From Roseomonas sp. E05 (GTDB lineage Bacteria; Pseudomonadota; Alphaproteobacteria; Acetobacterales; Acetobacteraceae): a stretch of DNA of 64,000 bases. A program made the position numbers and the translations under genes. Shown piece by piece: positions 52,214-62,891 of this stretch. The notes under the pieces were generated by a model. The model did no database searches and was not told where the DNA came from. It was given only the letters and a program-made list of their open reading frames with translations. Position 1 is the stretch's first letter, and every line of letters begins with the position of its first letter. The stretch covers positions 1 to 64,000 of the forward strand of contig NZ_JASIRT010000009.1 of assembly GCF_030063475.1 (NCBI RefSeq). The letters are read 5' to 3'.

Positions 52214-53911
52214 ATGACCTGGAACGGCTGGGCGCAAATCGCCCTGGTGCTGGCTTGTGTGCTTGCCGCGGCGGTGCCGCTCGGGCGCTACATCGCCGCC
52301 ATCGCCACCGGGCGGGTGGCCTTCCTTGCCCCGGTCGAGCGCCTGCTCTACGCGGCCGGCGGCATCGATCCGCAACGCGGTCAGGGTTGGCGCGCCTACG
52401 CGCTGGCCATGCTGGCGGGCAATGCCGCGGGCTTCCTGCTGCTCTATGCGCTGCTGCGGCTGCAAGGTGTGCTGCCGCTGAACCCGCAGGGCCTGGCGGG
52501 GCTCTCGCCCTGGCTTGCCTTCAACACCGCGGTCTCTTTCGTCACCAACACCAACTGGCAGGCCTATAGCGGCGAGGTGGCGATGAGCGGCCTCAGCCAG
52601 ATGGCCGGGCTGGCGGTGCAGAACTTCCTCTCCGCCGCCACCGGCATTGCACTGGCGCTGGCGGTTTCGCGCGCCTTCGCCGCAAGCGGCCTGCGCGACC
52701 TCGGCAATTTCTGGGCCGATTTCGTGCGCGTCACGCTCTACCTGCTGCTACCGCTCGCGCTCGTTCTGGGCCTGGTCTTCGTCGCCCTGGGAATGCCGCA
52801 GAGTCTTGCCGCCTCTGTCCAGGCCACCACGCTGGAGGGCGGCACGCAAACCATCCCGCTCGGCCCGGCAGCCTTCCAGATCGCCATCAAACATCTCGGC
52901 ACCAATGGCGGCGGCTTCTTCGGCGTGAACTCCGCCCATCCCTTCGAAGGGCCCTCGGCGCTGGCCACGGGGCTGCAGATCGGGGCGCAGCAGGTGATCC
53001 CCTTCGCGCTGGCGCTGACCTTCGGCCGCATCGTCGGCGACCTTCGTCAGGGTCGGGCGTTGCTGGCGGTCATGCTGGCCTCTGTCGTGCTCGCGACGGC
53101 CGCCATCTACGCCGCCGAGGCCGGCGGCAACCCGCTCCACCTCGCCGCCGGGATCGACCCCGCGCTGGGCAACATGGAGGGCAAGGAGGTCCGCTTCGGC
53201 CAGGCGCTGGCGGCGCTTTTCACCGCCACCACCACCGGCGCCTCCTGCGGGGCGGTCAACGCCATGCTCGACAGCTTCACGCCGCTCGGCGGCCTGGTGC
53301 CGATGTCCCTGATCCAGCTCGGCGAGGTGCTGCCGGGCGGTGTCGGTTCCGGCCTCTACGGCATGCTGGTCTTCGCCATGCTGGCGGTCTTCGTCGCCGG
53401 GCTGATGGTGGGCCGCACGCCGGAATATCTCGGAAAGAAAGTGCAGGCGCGCGAGGTGAAGCTCGCCATGCTGGCGGTGCTGGTGCTGCCGGTCGCCATC
53501 CTCGGCTTCGCCGCCGTCTCGCTGGTGCTGCCGGCCGCCCTCGGCTCGGTCCAGGACCAGGGGCCGCATGGCCTCTCGGAGATGCTCTATGCCTACAGCT
53601 CAGCGTCCGGCAACAACGGCTCGGCCTTTGGCGGGCTCACCGCCGACACGCCCTGGCTGAACACCACCCTCGCCATCGCCATGCTGCTCGGGCGCTTTGC
53701 CTATGTGGTGCCGGTGATGGCGCTGGCGGGCTCGCTCGGCGCCAAGCCGAAATCGCCGGCCGGCACGGGAACCTTCCCGACGCATGGCCCGCTCTTCGCC
53801 GGCCTGCTCGCCGGGGTGATCCTGATCCTGGGCGGCCTGCAATTCATGCCCGCGCTCGCCCTCGGCCCGCTCGCCGAGCATTTCGTGCTGCTCGCCGGCA
53901 AGACCTTCTGA
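52214..53911 (+). CDS. kdpA: KdpA, potassium-binding channel-like subunit
   Basis: A 565-residue inner-membrane protein of the superfamily of K+ transporters. The four selectivity-filter loops are visible: [44 protein letters not shown] and [13 protein letters not shown]. Length is close to the E. coli protein (557). ATG 52214 starts 4 bases after kdpF. It binds and passes K+ to KdpB, which powers uptake at low external K+. Confidence 0.97.
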   Translation: MTWNGWAQIALVLACVLAAAVPLGRYIAAIATGRVAFLAPVERLLYAAGGIDPQRGQGWRAYALAMLAGNAAGFLLLYALLRLQGVLPLNPQGLAGLSPWLAFNTAVSFVTNTNWQAYSGEVAMSGLSQMAGLAVQNFLSAATGIALALAVSRAFAASGLRDLGNFWADFVRVTLYLLLPLALVLGLVFVALGMPQSLAASVQATTLEGGTQTIPLGPAAFQIAIKHLGTNGGGFFGVNSAHPFEGPSALATGLQIGAQQVIPFALALTFGRIVGDLRQGRALLAVMLASVVLATAAIYAAEAGGNPLHLAAGIDPALGNMEGKEVRFGQALAALFTATTTGASCGAVNAMLDSFTPLGGLVPMSLIQLGEVLPGGVGSGLYGMLVFAMLAVFVAGLMVGRTPEYLGKKVQAREVKLAMLAVLVLPVAILGFAAVSLVLPAALGSVQDQGPHGLSEMLYAYSSASGNNGSAFGGLTADTPWLNTTLAIAMLLGRFAYVVPVMALAGSLGAKPKSPAGTGTFPTHGPLFAGLLAGVILILGGLQFMPALALGPLAEHFVLLAGKTF

Positions 53912-53922
53912 GGCCCGGACCC

Positions 53923-56004
<2,082 letters not shown>

Positions 56005-56006
56005 CC

Positions 56007-56594
56007 ATGCGCGCCATCCTTCGCCCCGCTTTCGCGGTGGTGGGCCTCTTCACCCTGCTGCTCGGCCTCGCCGTGCCGCTCGGCTTCACAGGCCTGGCGC
56101 AACTGGCCTTCCCGGCGCAGGCGAATGGCAGCCTGATCGAGCGCAACGGCCATGTCATCGGCTCGGCGCTGCTCGGGCAGGATTTCGCCGCCGCTCGCTA
56201 CTTCCACCCGCGCCCCTCGGCCACCACCGAGGCCGACCCGGACCATCCGGGCCAGACCCGCGCCGCACCCTACAACGCCGCCGCCTCCGCCGCCTCGCAG
56301 CTCGGCCCGACCAGCGCCGCCCTGCTCGCCGCGGTGCGGGAGCGCGTGGCGGCGCTCGGCGGAGGGCGGGTTCCGGCCGATGCGGCCACCGCCTCCGGCT
56401 CGGGGCTCGACCCGCATATCAGCCCGGCCAATGCGGTGGCGCAGATGGCCCGTGTGGCGGCGGCGCGCGGCCTGCCGGAGGCGCGGATCGCCGTCCTGCT
56501 GCAGGCGCATACGGAAGGCCGGGAATTCGGCCTGCTTGGCGAGCCGCGCGTCAATGTGCTGCGGCTGAACCTGGCGCTCGACGCCCTGCGCTGA
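56007..56594 (+). CDS. kdpC: KdpC, potassium-ATPase periplasmic subunit
   Basis: A 195-residue protein with one N-terminal membrane helix (AVVGLFTLLLGLAVPLGFTG) and a periplasmic domain containing the family motifs YFHPRPSAT, GSGLDPHISPANA and GLLGEPRVNVLRLN. It starts 2 bases after kdpB. KdpC assists K+ affinity or complex assembly. Confidence 0.96.
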   Translation: MRAILRPAFAVVGLFTLLLGLAVPLGFTGLAQLAFPAQANGSLIERNGHVIGSALLGQDFAAARYFHPRPSATTEADPDHPGQTRAAPYNAAASAASQLGPTSAALLAAVRERVAALGGGRVPADAATASGSGLDPHISPANAVAQMARVAAARGLPEARIAVLLQAHTEGREFGLLGEPRVNVLRLNLALDALR

Positions 56595-56647
56595 ACGGGG
56601 AGGGGCGGCACGTCGCCGCCGCCGCGACCAGAGGCTATACTCGCCCG

Positions 56648-59323
56648 ATGCCGCTCCCCAACCAGCCTGCCGGCCGCGAGCCAGGCCGCCCCGACCCCGA
56701 GGCGCTGCTCGCGCTGGCGCGGCAGGAGGGGCGCGGGCGGCTGAAGGTCTTCCTCGGTGCCGCACCGGGTGTCGGCAAGACCTTCGAGATGCTGGGCGAG
56801 GCGCGCCGCCGCCAGGCAGGGGGCGCCGATATCCTGGTCGGCATCGTCGAGACCCATGGCCGGGCCGAGACGGCGGCGCAACTCGGGGATCTCCCCATCC
56901 TGCCGCGGGCCCGCATCGCCTATCGCGGCCAGGTGCTGGAGGAGTTCGACCTCGACGCCGCCCTGGTCCGCCGCCCGGAGATCCTGCTGCTGGACGAGCT
57001 GGCCCATGCCAATGCGCCCGGCGCCCGCCACCCCCGGCGCTGGCAGGACGTGGAGGAACTGCGCGAGGCCGGCATCGAGGTCTGGACGACGATGAACGTC
57101 CAGCATCTCGAAGGGCTTTCCGAGGCGGTGGCACGGATCACCGGCGTGCGCGTCGCCGAGACGGTGCCCGACCGTGTGCTGGCCGAGGCCGATGCCGTCG
57201 AGCTGATCGACCTGCCGCCTGCTGAGCTGATCGAGCGGCTGCGGCAGGGCAAGGTCTATCGCCCGGACCAGGCGCAGCGGGCGCTGCGCGGCTTCTTCCG
57301 GGAGGGCAATCTGGCGGCGCTGCGCGAGCTGGCCTTGCGGCGCACCGCCGAGCGGGTGGATGCCGACGTCACCGGCTACATGCGGGCGAATGCCATCGCC
57401 GGGCCCTGGCCCTCGGGCGAGCGCGTGCTGGCGCTGGTCGGCGGTGACCCGGGGGCGGAGGCCGTGGTGCGCCATGCCCGCCGCATCGCCGAGGTGTTGC
57501 GCGCACCGCTGCTGGCGCTGCATGTCGAGCGCCCCTCCGCGCCGGATGATCGTGGCACCTCCGCCGCCGCGCTGCGCCTGGCCGAGACGCTCGGCGCCCA
57601 GGCCGAGACGGTGGTCGCCACCGACCTGCCCGGCGCCATCCTCGCCTTCGCACGCGCGCGCAACGTGAGTCACCTGGTCATCGGCCGGGGCCATACCTCC
57701 GCCCTGCGGCGGCTCGCCGGGCGCACCCTCTCGGCGGCGCTGCTGCGGCGGGGGAGCGACTTCGCGCTCCACCTCGTCCCCGGTCCGGTGGGCCCGGAGC
57801 GCCGGGAGCGCAGGCCGCCCCGGTGGTCCGAATGGCTGGGCTGGGCGGCCGCGCCGGGGCTGGTCGCCGCGGCGACGCTGATTGCCCATGGCACGGATGG
57901 CATCGTGCCCGAGGGGGCCATGGGGATGGTCTATCTGGCCGCCATCGTCGCGGCGGCAGTGGGCTTTGGTGCCCTGCAGGGTCTGCTGGCCGCGGTGCTG
58001 TCCTTCCTGTGCTGGAACTTCCTCTTCCTGCCGCCGCGCTACACCTTCGTCATCGCTGGCGCGCAGGATGTCGTCGGCGTCGTCGTCTTCAGCCTGGTGG
58101 CGCTGCTGCTGGCGGGGACTACCGGCGGCCTCGGCCGCTCGGTGCGGACGGCGCGGGCGCGGCTGCGCGGGCTGCGGCGGCTGGTGGAGTTCAGCCGCCG
58201 CCTCGGTGCGCCCGGCACGCGCGGCGACCTGCTCGACGCGGTGGCGCGCGAGGCCGAGCGGCTCACGCATCACCCCGCCTGCGTGCTGATGCCCCTGCCG
58301 CCGGCGCCGGGCGAGACGGCGCCCGAGCCGGTGCTGCGCGCCTCCGTGCCGGTCTCGGCGGAGCCGGACGAGACTGGCATGGCCGCCGCCCGCTGGGCCA
58401 TGGCGCATGGCCGCGCCACCGGACGCGGCACCGACACGCTCCCCGCCGGCACCGCCTGGCAGTTCCGCCCCATGCGCACGGCGCATTCGGTGGTCGGGCT
58501 GGTCGGCATCCGGCTTGACGACCGCACGGCACTGGAGACCGAGACCGACCGCGCGCTGGACGCCATGCTCGACCAGGCGGCGGTGGCCATCGAGCGGCTG
58601 GACCTGATGGAGGAGCGCGCGCGCGACACCGCGCGCGCCGAGGCGGAGCGGCTGCGCACCGCGCTGCTCACCTCGCTCGGGCATGACCTGAAGACGCCGC
58701 TGACCTCCATCCGCGGCGCCATCGGCACGCTGCGCGCCGCGGGAGGCACGCTCTCCGAGGCGGCACGCGCCGACCTGCTGGCAACGGCGGAGGAGGAGGC
58801 TGCGCGCCTCTCCCGCTGGATCGGCAACATCCTCGACATCGTCCGCATCGAAAGCGGCGCGGTGCGGATGCGGCGCGAGCCGGTGGACCTCGCCGAGGCG
58901 GCGGAGGCGGCGGCCGGACGCATCGGCCGCGCCACCGGGCAGGCGATCCAGGTCGCCGTAGAGGGAAACCTGCCGCAGCCGAGTCTTGATCCGCTGCTGC
59001 TGGACCAGATCCTGGGCAATCTGCTCGACAATGCGGTGAAGTTTGCCGGGCCGGAGGGGAAGGTCACGGTCCGCCTGCGGCGGGAGGGCTATGAAGTGGC
59101 GATCCTGGTGGAAGATGATGGGCCGGGAATTCCGCCCGAGGACCTGCGGCGGATCTTCGATCCCTTCTTCCGGGCCACGCGGGCCGACCGGGTCGCCGCC
59201 GGAAGCGGCCTCGGGCTCTCCATCTGCAATGGGCTGGTGCATGCCATGGGCGGCCGCATCCAGGCCGAGAGCCCGCTGGCGGCCGGCTGTGGCGCCCGGC
59301 TGGCCGTGAGGTTCCCGGCATGA
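56648..59323 (+). CDS. kdpD: KdpD, potassium sensor histidine kinase
   Basis: An 891-residue sensor. The N-terminal KdpD domain carries the Walker-like LGAAPGVGKTFEML; a universal-stress-protein-like domain follows (about 255-370), then four membrane helices, a GAF-like region, HisKA with the phospho-His in SLGHDLKTPLTSIRG, and the ATPase domain (LGNLLDNAVKFA; VEDDGPGIP). Length is near E. coli KdpD (894). It overlaps kdpE by 4 bases. Confidence 0.96.
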   Translation: MPLPNQPAGREPGRPDPEALLALARQEGRGRLKVFLGAAPGVGKTFEMLGEARRRQAGGADILVGIVETHGRAETAAQLGDLPILPRARIAYRGQVLEEFDLDAALVRRPEILLLDELAHANAPGARHPRRWQDVEELREAGIEVWTTMNVQHLEGLSEAVARITGVRVAETVPDRVLAEADAVELIDLPPAELIERLRQGKVYRPDQAQRALRGFFREGNLAALRELALRRTAERVDADVTGYMRANAIAGPWPSGERVLALVGGDPGAEAVVRHARRIAEVLRAPLLALHVERPSAPDDRGTSAAALRLAETLGAQAETVVATDLPGAILAFARARNVSHLVIGRGHTSALRRLAGRTLSAALLRRGSDFALHLVPGPVGPERRERRPPRWSEWLGWAAAPGLVAAATLIAHGTDGIVPEGAMGMVYLAAIVAAAVGFGALQGLLAAVLSFLCWNFLFLPPRYTFVIAGAQDVVGVVVFSLVALLLAGTTGGLGRSVRTARARLRGLRRLVEFSRRLGAPGTRGDLLDAVAREAERLTHHPACVLMPLPPAPGETAPEPVLRASVPVSAEPDETGMAAARWAMAHGRATGRGTDTLPAGTAWQFRPMRTAHSVVGLVGIRLDDRTALETETDRALDAMLDQAAVAIERLDLMEERARDTARAEAERLRTALLTSLGHDLKTPLTSIRGAIGTLRAAGGTLSEAARADLLATAEEEAARLSRWIGNILDIVRIESGAVRMRREPVDLAEAAEAAAGRIGRATGQAIQVAVEGNLPQPSLDPLLLDQILGNLLDNAVKFAGPEGKVTVRLRREGYEVAILVEDDGPGIPPEDLRRIFDPFFRATRADRVAAGSGLGLSICNGLVHAMGGRIQAESPLAAGCGARLAVRFPA

Positions 59324-60018
59324 ACGACGCCGCCGCGGCACGCATCCTGGTCGTGGATGACGAGCCACAGATCCACCGCTTCCTTGGCCCGGCGCTGGAG
59401 GCTGCGGGCTACCTGCCGCTGCGGGCGGAGACGGCGGCCGAGGCCCTGCGGCTGGCCGCCACCCGCAGCCCGGCGCTGGTGCTGCTCGACCTCGGCCTGC
59501 CCGATCTCGACGGCAAGGCGGCGCTGGCGCGGCTGCGGGCCTTTTCCTCGGCGCCGGTCATCGTCGTCTCGGCCCGGGACATGGAGGATGAGAAGGTCGC
59601 CGCCCTCGACGCCGGTGCCGATGACTACGTGGAGAAGCCTTTCGCCCTGGCCGAGCTGCTGGCCCGCATCCGCGCCGCGCTGCGCCGGGCGGCTGGAGCG
59701 GGGCAGGGGGAAGCCGGCGGACGGGTGACGGTGGGGTCCCTTGATGTGGACTTCGCAGGCCGGGTGGCGCGGGTGGAAGGCGGCGAGCCGCTGCATCTGA
59801 CACCCCGTGAGTGGGACCTGCTGGCGGCCCTGGCGCGCGCCGGGGCCGGGCGGATCGTCACCCAGAGGCAACTCCTGATGGCGGTCTGGGGTCCCGCCCA
59901 TGCGGAGGATGCGCAGTATCTCCGGGTCTATATCGGGCATCTCCGCCAGAAGCTCGGCCCGGCGGGAGCGCTGATCCGCACCGAGCCGGGCGTGGGCTAC
60001 CGGCTGGGCGAGCCCTAG
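59320..60018 (+). CDS. kdpE: KdpE, response regulator of the kdp operon
   Basis: A 232-residue OmpR-type regulator. The receiver has phospho-acceptor Asp in LVLLDLGLPDLDG and Lys in DYVEKPFALAE; the winged-helix output contains LTPREWDLLAALARAGAG and RVYIGHLRQKLG. It activates kdp transcription when phosphorylated by KdpD. Its TAG stop (60016-60018) lies inside the CTAG end of repeat copy 3, so the repeat supplies the stop. Confidence 0.96.
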   Translation: MNDAAAARILVVDDEPQIHRFLGPALEAAGYLPLRAETAAEALRLAATRSPALVLLDLGLPDLDGKAALARLRAFSSAPVIVVSARDMEDEKVAALDAGADDYVEKPFALAELLARIRAALRRAAGAGQGEAGGRVTVGSLDVDFAGRVARVEGGEPLHLTPREWDLLAALARAGAGRIVTQRQLLMAVWGPAHAEDAQYLRVYIGHLRQKLGPAGALIRTEPGVGYRLGEP

Positions 60019-60122
60019 AGCAGATCCCGTTCCGATGACATCATCGGAATGGGTGAAGATGCTCGTAAAAGCAAACAGTTAGAGCGTTTTCCGTGAGCCA
60101 GAGCGAACGGAAAATGCTCTAG
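60015..60122. repeat. Dispersed two-hairpin intergenic repeat, copy 3 (full length)
   Basis: A 108-bp copy bounded by CTAG. Hairpin 1 arms are CCCGTTCCGATG and CATCGGAATGGG (one mismatch). Hairpin 2 arms are AGAGCGTTTTCCGT and ACGGAAAATGCTCT. Compared with copy 2, one base pair in hairpin 2 changes from T-A to C-G, a compensatory change. Confidence 0.9.
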
Positions 60123-60588
60123 CGACGAAATTCGGCCCTGGTCTTGCATGGCATGTTCCGTGGCGAGAAGGAACTCACCGCTTCAGTCTGCGCGTTCTCC
60201 TCGCCCTGGCTGCCATGCCGGAGACGAAGGAGCAGAAGACAGCCAAGGATCTTGCCGCCGCCCGAGGGAGCGGCGGCATCCTGCGGCCGGCGAGCCGTCC
60301 CCTGACCCATCATGCCTGGCGCCGCCTTATGCTCTTCCCGCCAGAGGCACGGCCGGGCCGCTGGCGTTTCCCTGCTCATCCTCCTGCCCGGTCTCGTGGA
60401 GATCTCCGCAGCGGCGTCGCCGCGGACCGCTTCTGAAATCTCACAGTGAAATTTCACTATTGCGGCCTGCGCCGGTCCGGGCCAAGCTTTCGGCCAGCGA
60501 CTGGGCTGAGGAAGGGGCGGGCACTTCGCTGCGGCAGGGGTCCCACGCTCGGTTCGATGGTTGCGCTTTACGGGGAGCATCCGACGGA
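60123..60588. other. 466-bp upstream region of the FAD-monooxygenase operon
   Basis: No gene is supported; open frames here lack family similarity. It holds a palindromic operator candidate at 60446-60457 and an AT-richer stretch around it that is the likely promoter. Confidence 0.45.
60446..60457. promoter_or_regulatory. Candidate operator GTGAAATTTCAC
   Basis: A perfect 12-bp palindrome, preceded 13 bp upstream by the related TGAAATCTCAC. It lies 132 bp before the FAD-monooxygenase gene. The TGAAA/TTTCA arms resemble IclR-family sites; no regulator gene is in the window here. Confidence 0.45.
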
Positions 60589-61779
60589 ATGCCGAAACAG
60601 AAACCGGTTGTCATCGCGGGGGCCGGCCCGGTCGGCCTCGTGGCCGCGGCCGTGCTGGTTGACCACAACGTGCCGGTCCTGGTGCTGGAAGCCGGCCCTG
60701 AACTCTCCGGCGAGATGCGCGGCTCGACCTTTCACGCGCCGACGCTCGACCTCCTCGATACCCTGGGGGCCGCGAAGGCGATGATCGCCGACGGCATCGT
60801 CGCGCCGCGCATGCAGTACCGCAGCCGCGACCAGGGCATCATCGCCGATTTCGACTTCGGTGTCCTGGCGGATGTCACCCGTCATCCCTTCCGGCTGCAA
60901 TGCGAGCAGTTCAAGCTGACCCGCATCCTCCATGGCCTGCTGCGCGACAGGCCCGGCTTCGCGCTGCGCTTCGGCGCACGCGTCGCGGCCTGCGCGGATC
61001 GGGGGGACGACGTCGAGATCACCCTGGAGGATGGCGAGCGCATCGAGGGGTCCTACGTCATCGGCGCCGATGGCGCGCGCAGCGTCATCCGCAAGTCCGC
61101 CGGCATCGAGTTCGAGGGCTTCACCTGGCCGGAGCGCTTCCTCGTCCTCTCCACGCCCTTCGACTTCGCCGAGATCATCCCCGATCTGGCCGACGTCTCC
61201 TACTATGCCGATCCGGAGGAGTGGTTCTTCCTGCTGCGCGTGCCCGGCGTGTGGCGCGCCATGTTCCCCGTGCCGGCCGAGGTGGCGGACGAGGCGACCA
61301 TGACCGACGACTATGCGCGCGCCCGCTACGGCCGCATCGTCGCGGGGCGGGACGACTACCCGATCCGGCACCGCACGCTCTATCGCGTGCACCAGCGCGT
61401 GGCGCGGACTTTCCGGCAGGGCCGCATCCTGCTGGCTGGCGATGCCGCGCACATCAACAATCCGCTCGGCGGCATGGGGCTGAATGGCGGCGTGCACGAT
61501 GCCTTCAACCTGGGCGCCAGGCTCGCACCGGTCTGGCATGGCGAGGCGCCGGCGGATCTGCTCGACCTCTACGACCGGCAGCGGCGCGGCGTGACCGTCG
61601 AGCATGTGCAGCGCCAGACCATCGCCAACAAGCAGAACCTGGAAGCCAAGGACCCCGAGGCGCAGCGCGCCTTCCGCGCGCGGATGGCCGAGACCGCAGC
61701 CGATCCCGCCAAGGCCCATGCCTATCTGCTGGGCGTCTCGATGATCAACAGCCTGCGCCGCGCGGCCGAAATCACCTGA
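60589..61779 (+). CDS. FAD-dependent aromatic-type monooxygenase
   Basis: A 396-residue class A flavoprotein monooxygenase (4-hydroxybenzoate hydroxylase-like). FAD motifs: VIAGAGPVGLVAAAVLV (dinucleotide), YVIGADGARSVIRK (DG motif) and ILLAGDAAHINNPLGGMGLN (GD motif). I start at ATG 60589 (MPKQKPVVIAGAG); the frame is open upstream without homology. It heads an operon with DUF2848, cupin and amidase genes, so it probably hydroxylates or oxidises an aromatic or heterocyclic acid. Confidence 0.9.
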   Translation: MPKQKPVVIAGAGPVGLVAAAVLVDHNVPVLVLEAGPELSGEMRGSTFHAPTLDLLDTLGAAKAMIADGIVAPRMQYRSRDQGIIADFDFGVLADVTRHPFRLQCEQFKLTRILHGLLRDRPGFALRFGARVAACADRGDDVEITLEDGERIEGSYVIGADGARSVIRKSAGIEFEGFTWPERFLVLSTPFDFAEIIPDLADVSYYADPEEWFFLLRVPGVWRAMFPVPAEVADEATMTDDYARARYGRIVAGRDDYPIRHRTLYRVHQRVARTFRQGRILLAGDAAHINNPLGGMGLNGGVHDAFNLGARLAPVWHGEAPADLLDLYDRQRRGVTVEHVQRQTIANKQNLEAKDPEAQRAFRARMAETAADPAKAHAYLLGVSMINSLRRAAEIT

Positions 61780-61804
61780 CCGCACCGCGAGAGAAGGCCC
61801 CGAC

Positions 61805-62491
61805 ATGACCGAGCTCACCTTCGACTTCCACGCCGGCGCGGAGACCACCCGCCGCACCCTCGCGCTGCGGCATTTCGTCATCGCCGGCTGGACCGGGCGC
61901 GACATGCACAAGCTGCAGGAGCATATCGAGGAGCTGCGCCTGCTCGGCGTCACGCCGCCGGCCAGCACGCCCTGCTTCTATCCCGGTGGCCGGGAACTGC
62001 CGACCACGGCGGGCGAGATCGACTGCCTGGGCGACGAATCCAGCGGCGAGGCCGAGTTTCTGATCCTGGTGGATGAGCAGGGTGCCTGGTGGGTGGGCGT
62101 CGGCTCCGACCACACCGACCGCAAGGTGGAGACCTACTCGGTCGCCGTCTCCAAGCAGGTCTGCCCCAAGCCGGTGGCGTCGGCACTCTGGCGCTTCGAG
62201 GATGTGGCGGAGCACTGGGACCGGCTGGAACTGCGCTCCTGGGTGCAGGAAGGCGGCGACTGGGTGCTCTACCAGGAAGGCAGCGTCGCCGCGATGCGCG
62301 ACCCGCGCGACCTGGCGAAAGCCTATCGCGCCCTGGGGCGCGCGTTGCTGCCCGGCACCATCATGTTCGGCGGCACGCTGCCGGCCATTGGTGGTATCCG
62401 GCCGCGCGCCGGCTTCCGGATGGAACTGCGCGACCCCGTTCGCGGGCGCGCCATCAGCCACAGCTACGCGGCCAACTGGCTGGCCGAGTAA
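61805..62491 (+). CDS. DUF2848 family protein
   Basis: A 228-residue protein that fits the uncharacterised DUF2848 family. Blocks include LRHFVIAGWTGRDMHKLQEH, GVGSDHTDRKVE and PGTIMFGGTLPAIGGI; the last, with SDHTDR, resembles fumarylacetoacetate-hydrolase-like domains. It lies 25 bases after the monooxygenase gene and 13 before a cupin gene. Function unknown; a hydrolase or isomerase in the same pathway is a guess. Confidence 0.8.
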   Translation: MTELTFDFHAGAETTRRTLALRHFVIAGWTGRDMHKLQEHIEELRLLGVTPPASTPCFYPGGRELPTTAGEIDCLGDESSGEAEFLILVDEQGAWWVGVGSDHTDRKVETYSVAVSKQVCPKPVASALWRFEDVAEHWDRLELRSWVQEGGDWVLYQEGSVAAMRDPRDLAKAYRALGRALLPGTIMFGGTLPAIGGIRPRAGFRMELRDPVRGRAISHSYAANWLAE

Positions 62492-62504
62492 GGCGGAGAC
62501 GATC

Positions 62505-62891
62505 ATGCCGATCCAGAAAGAACACCTCGAATTCCACGTGCCGGATATGAGCCAGGGCTGGCAGACGCCGCCCGGCTACCCGGCCGGCATTCAGCAGAAG
62601 ATCCTGGCCGGCGCGCTGGATGAGCCGAACAAGCGCGGCCACCGCACCCGGCTGCTGCGCTTCGAGCCTGGCGTCTTCACCACCGCGCCCTTCGTGCACG
62701 AGTACTGGGAGGAAGTCTGGCTGGTCTCCGGCGACCTGATCGTCGGCAATGACGCGCAGGGCCAGGGCGGGGAGTCCTTCGACAAGGCCGCCTATGCCTG
62801 TCGCCCGCCGGGCGCCTATCACGGTCCCTTCAAGTCGGAGACCGGCTGCCTCCTGCTGGAGATCCACTACTTCGACGAGACGCCCGCATGA
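62505..62891 (+). CDS. Cupin-domain protein
   Basis: A 128-residue cupin (MPIQKEHLEFHVPDMSQGWQ start). FVHEYWEEVWLVSGDLIV is motif 1 with a His and Glu, and YACRPPGAYHGPF carries the motif-2 His. The pattern resembles small dihydroxyacetophenone-dioxygenase-like cupins. ATG 62505 lies 13 bases after the DUF2848 stop, and its own stop overlaps the amidase start (ATGA). Probably a dioxygenase or isomerase in this operon. Confidence 0.85.
   Translation: MPIQKEHLEFHVPDMSQGWQTPPGYPAGIQQKILAGALDEPNKRGHRTRLLRFEPGVFTTAPFVHEYWEEVWLVSGDLIVGNDAQGQGGESFDKAAYACRPPGAYHGPFKSETGCLLLEIHYFDETPA

Noticed and set aside
56270-59368. 1,032-residue minus-strand open frame
   Set aside because: It is antisense to kdpD and part of kdpC.
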